Part shown: one piece after another, positions 33,593-33,597 of the stretch
Layout: each line of letters opens with the position of its first letter
Numbering within the stretch: the first letter of the stretch is position 1
Source of the DNA: Promethearchaeota archaeon
Lineage (GTDB): Archaea > Asgardarchaeota > Lokiarchaeia > Sigynarchaeales > SOKP01
Assembly: GCA_019058515.1 (NCBI GenBank)
Contig: JAHPYY010000113.1
Location: forward strand, 1-33,597
DNA length: 33,597 nt
Direction of reading: 5' to 3'
The notes under the pieces: model-generated
What the model saw: only the letters and a program-made list of their open reading frames with translations
Databases searched by the model: none
Told to the model about the DNA's origin: nothing
Position numbers and translations under genes: made by a program

Positions 33593-33597
33593 TGTTC

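Noticed and set aside
1..33597. CRISPR arrays, rRNA or tRNA genes, complete insertion sequences
   Set aside because: No regularly spaced repeats, no structured G+C-rich RNA genes and no transposase frame with terminal repeats were seen.

Overview
The window reads as the chromosome of an anaerobic archaeon, most likely an Asgard (Lokiarchaeia-like) lineage. The support is strong A+T bias, archaeal TATA boxes (TTTAAATA-type) close to start codons, heterodisulfide reductase subunits, an oxygen-sensitive 2-oxoacid (indolepyruvate) ferredoxin oxidoreductase, a corrinoid methyl-transfer pair, superoxide reductase, and large membrane and sensor proteins of a style I associate with Asgard genomes. 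The lineage is inference; there is no rRNA or tRNA gene here to test it.

Layout. 1-2.7 kb: an 892-aa zinc-ribbon protein with a C-terminal PD-(D/E)XK nuclease core. 2.8-7.9 kb: a redox block holding hdrB (interrupted near its 5' end by a 31-nt structured insert), a decayed membrane-protein gene, a Cys-rich membrane protein and hdrA; hdrC is not present. 8.1-15.8 kb: housekeeping and stress genes, namely a small CxxC protein, a 61-aa protein, a DUF255 thioredoxin-fold protein with a nitroreductase, 4-alpha-glucanotransferase, a TetR regulator divergent from an alpha/beta hydrolase, and superoxide reductase. 16.0-18.4 kb: a small acidic protein, a ferredoxin with one 3Fe-type and one 4Fe-type site, thiD and a multi-pass membrane protein. 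18.5-21.8 kb: a compact four-gene cluster on the minus strand (methyltransferase, radical SAM/SPASM, DUF2064-type nucleotidyl/glycosyltransferase, family 2 glycosyltransferase) that looks like an undescribed small-molecule or glycolipid pathway. 22-23 kb: a tandem double ferritin. 23.5-27.6 kb: an iorA-iorB-gltD-like operon. 27.8-29.9 kb: two reading frames that together spell a single-pass receptor: signal peptide, beta-propeller repeats, calcium-type TSP3 repeats, transmembrane helix, coiled coil, TIR domain. They are split by an A8 homopolymer. 30.4-32.4 kb: a corrinoid protein and a UroD-family methyltransferase. 32.5-33.6 kb: a helical gene fragment and a membrane protein that probably starts beyond the window edge.

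How the parts fit: HdrA/HdrB, ferredoxin, IorAB, the GltD-like flavoprotein and the corrinoid/UroD pair all handle low-potential electrons or methyl groups, as expected for a ferredoxin-based fermentative or acetogenic-type anaerobe. SOR and ferritin deal with oxygen and iron stress.

The two observations I would follow first are the hdrB insert, which folds as a bulge-helix-bulge-like RNA whose in-frame removal restores the family consensus, and the Toll-like receptor architecture with its A8 switch point. Both could also be gene decay or assembly error, and the tests are listed.
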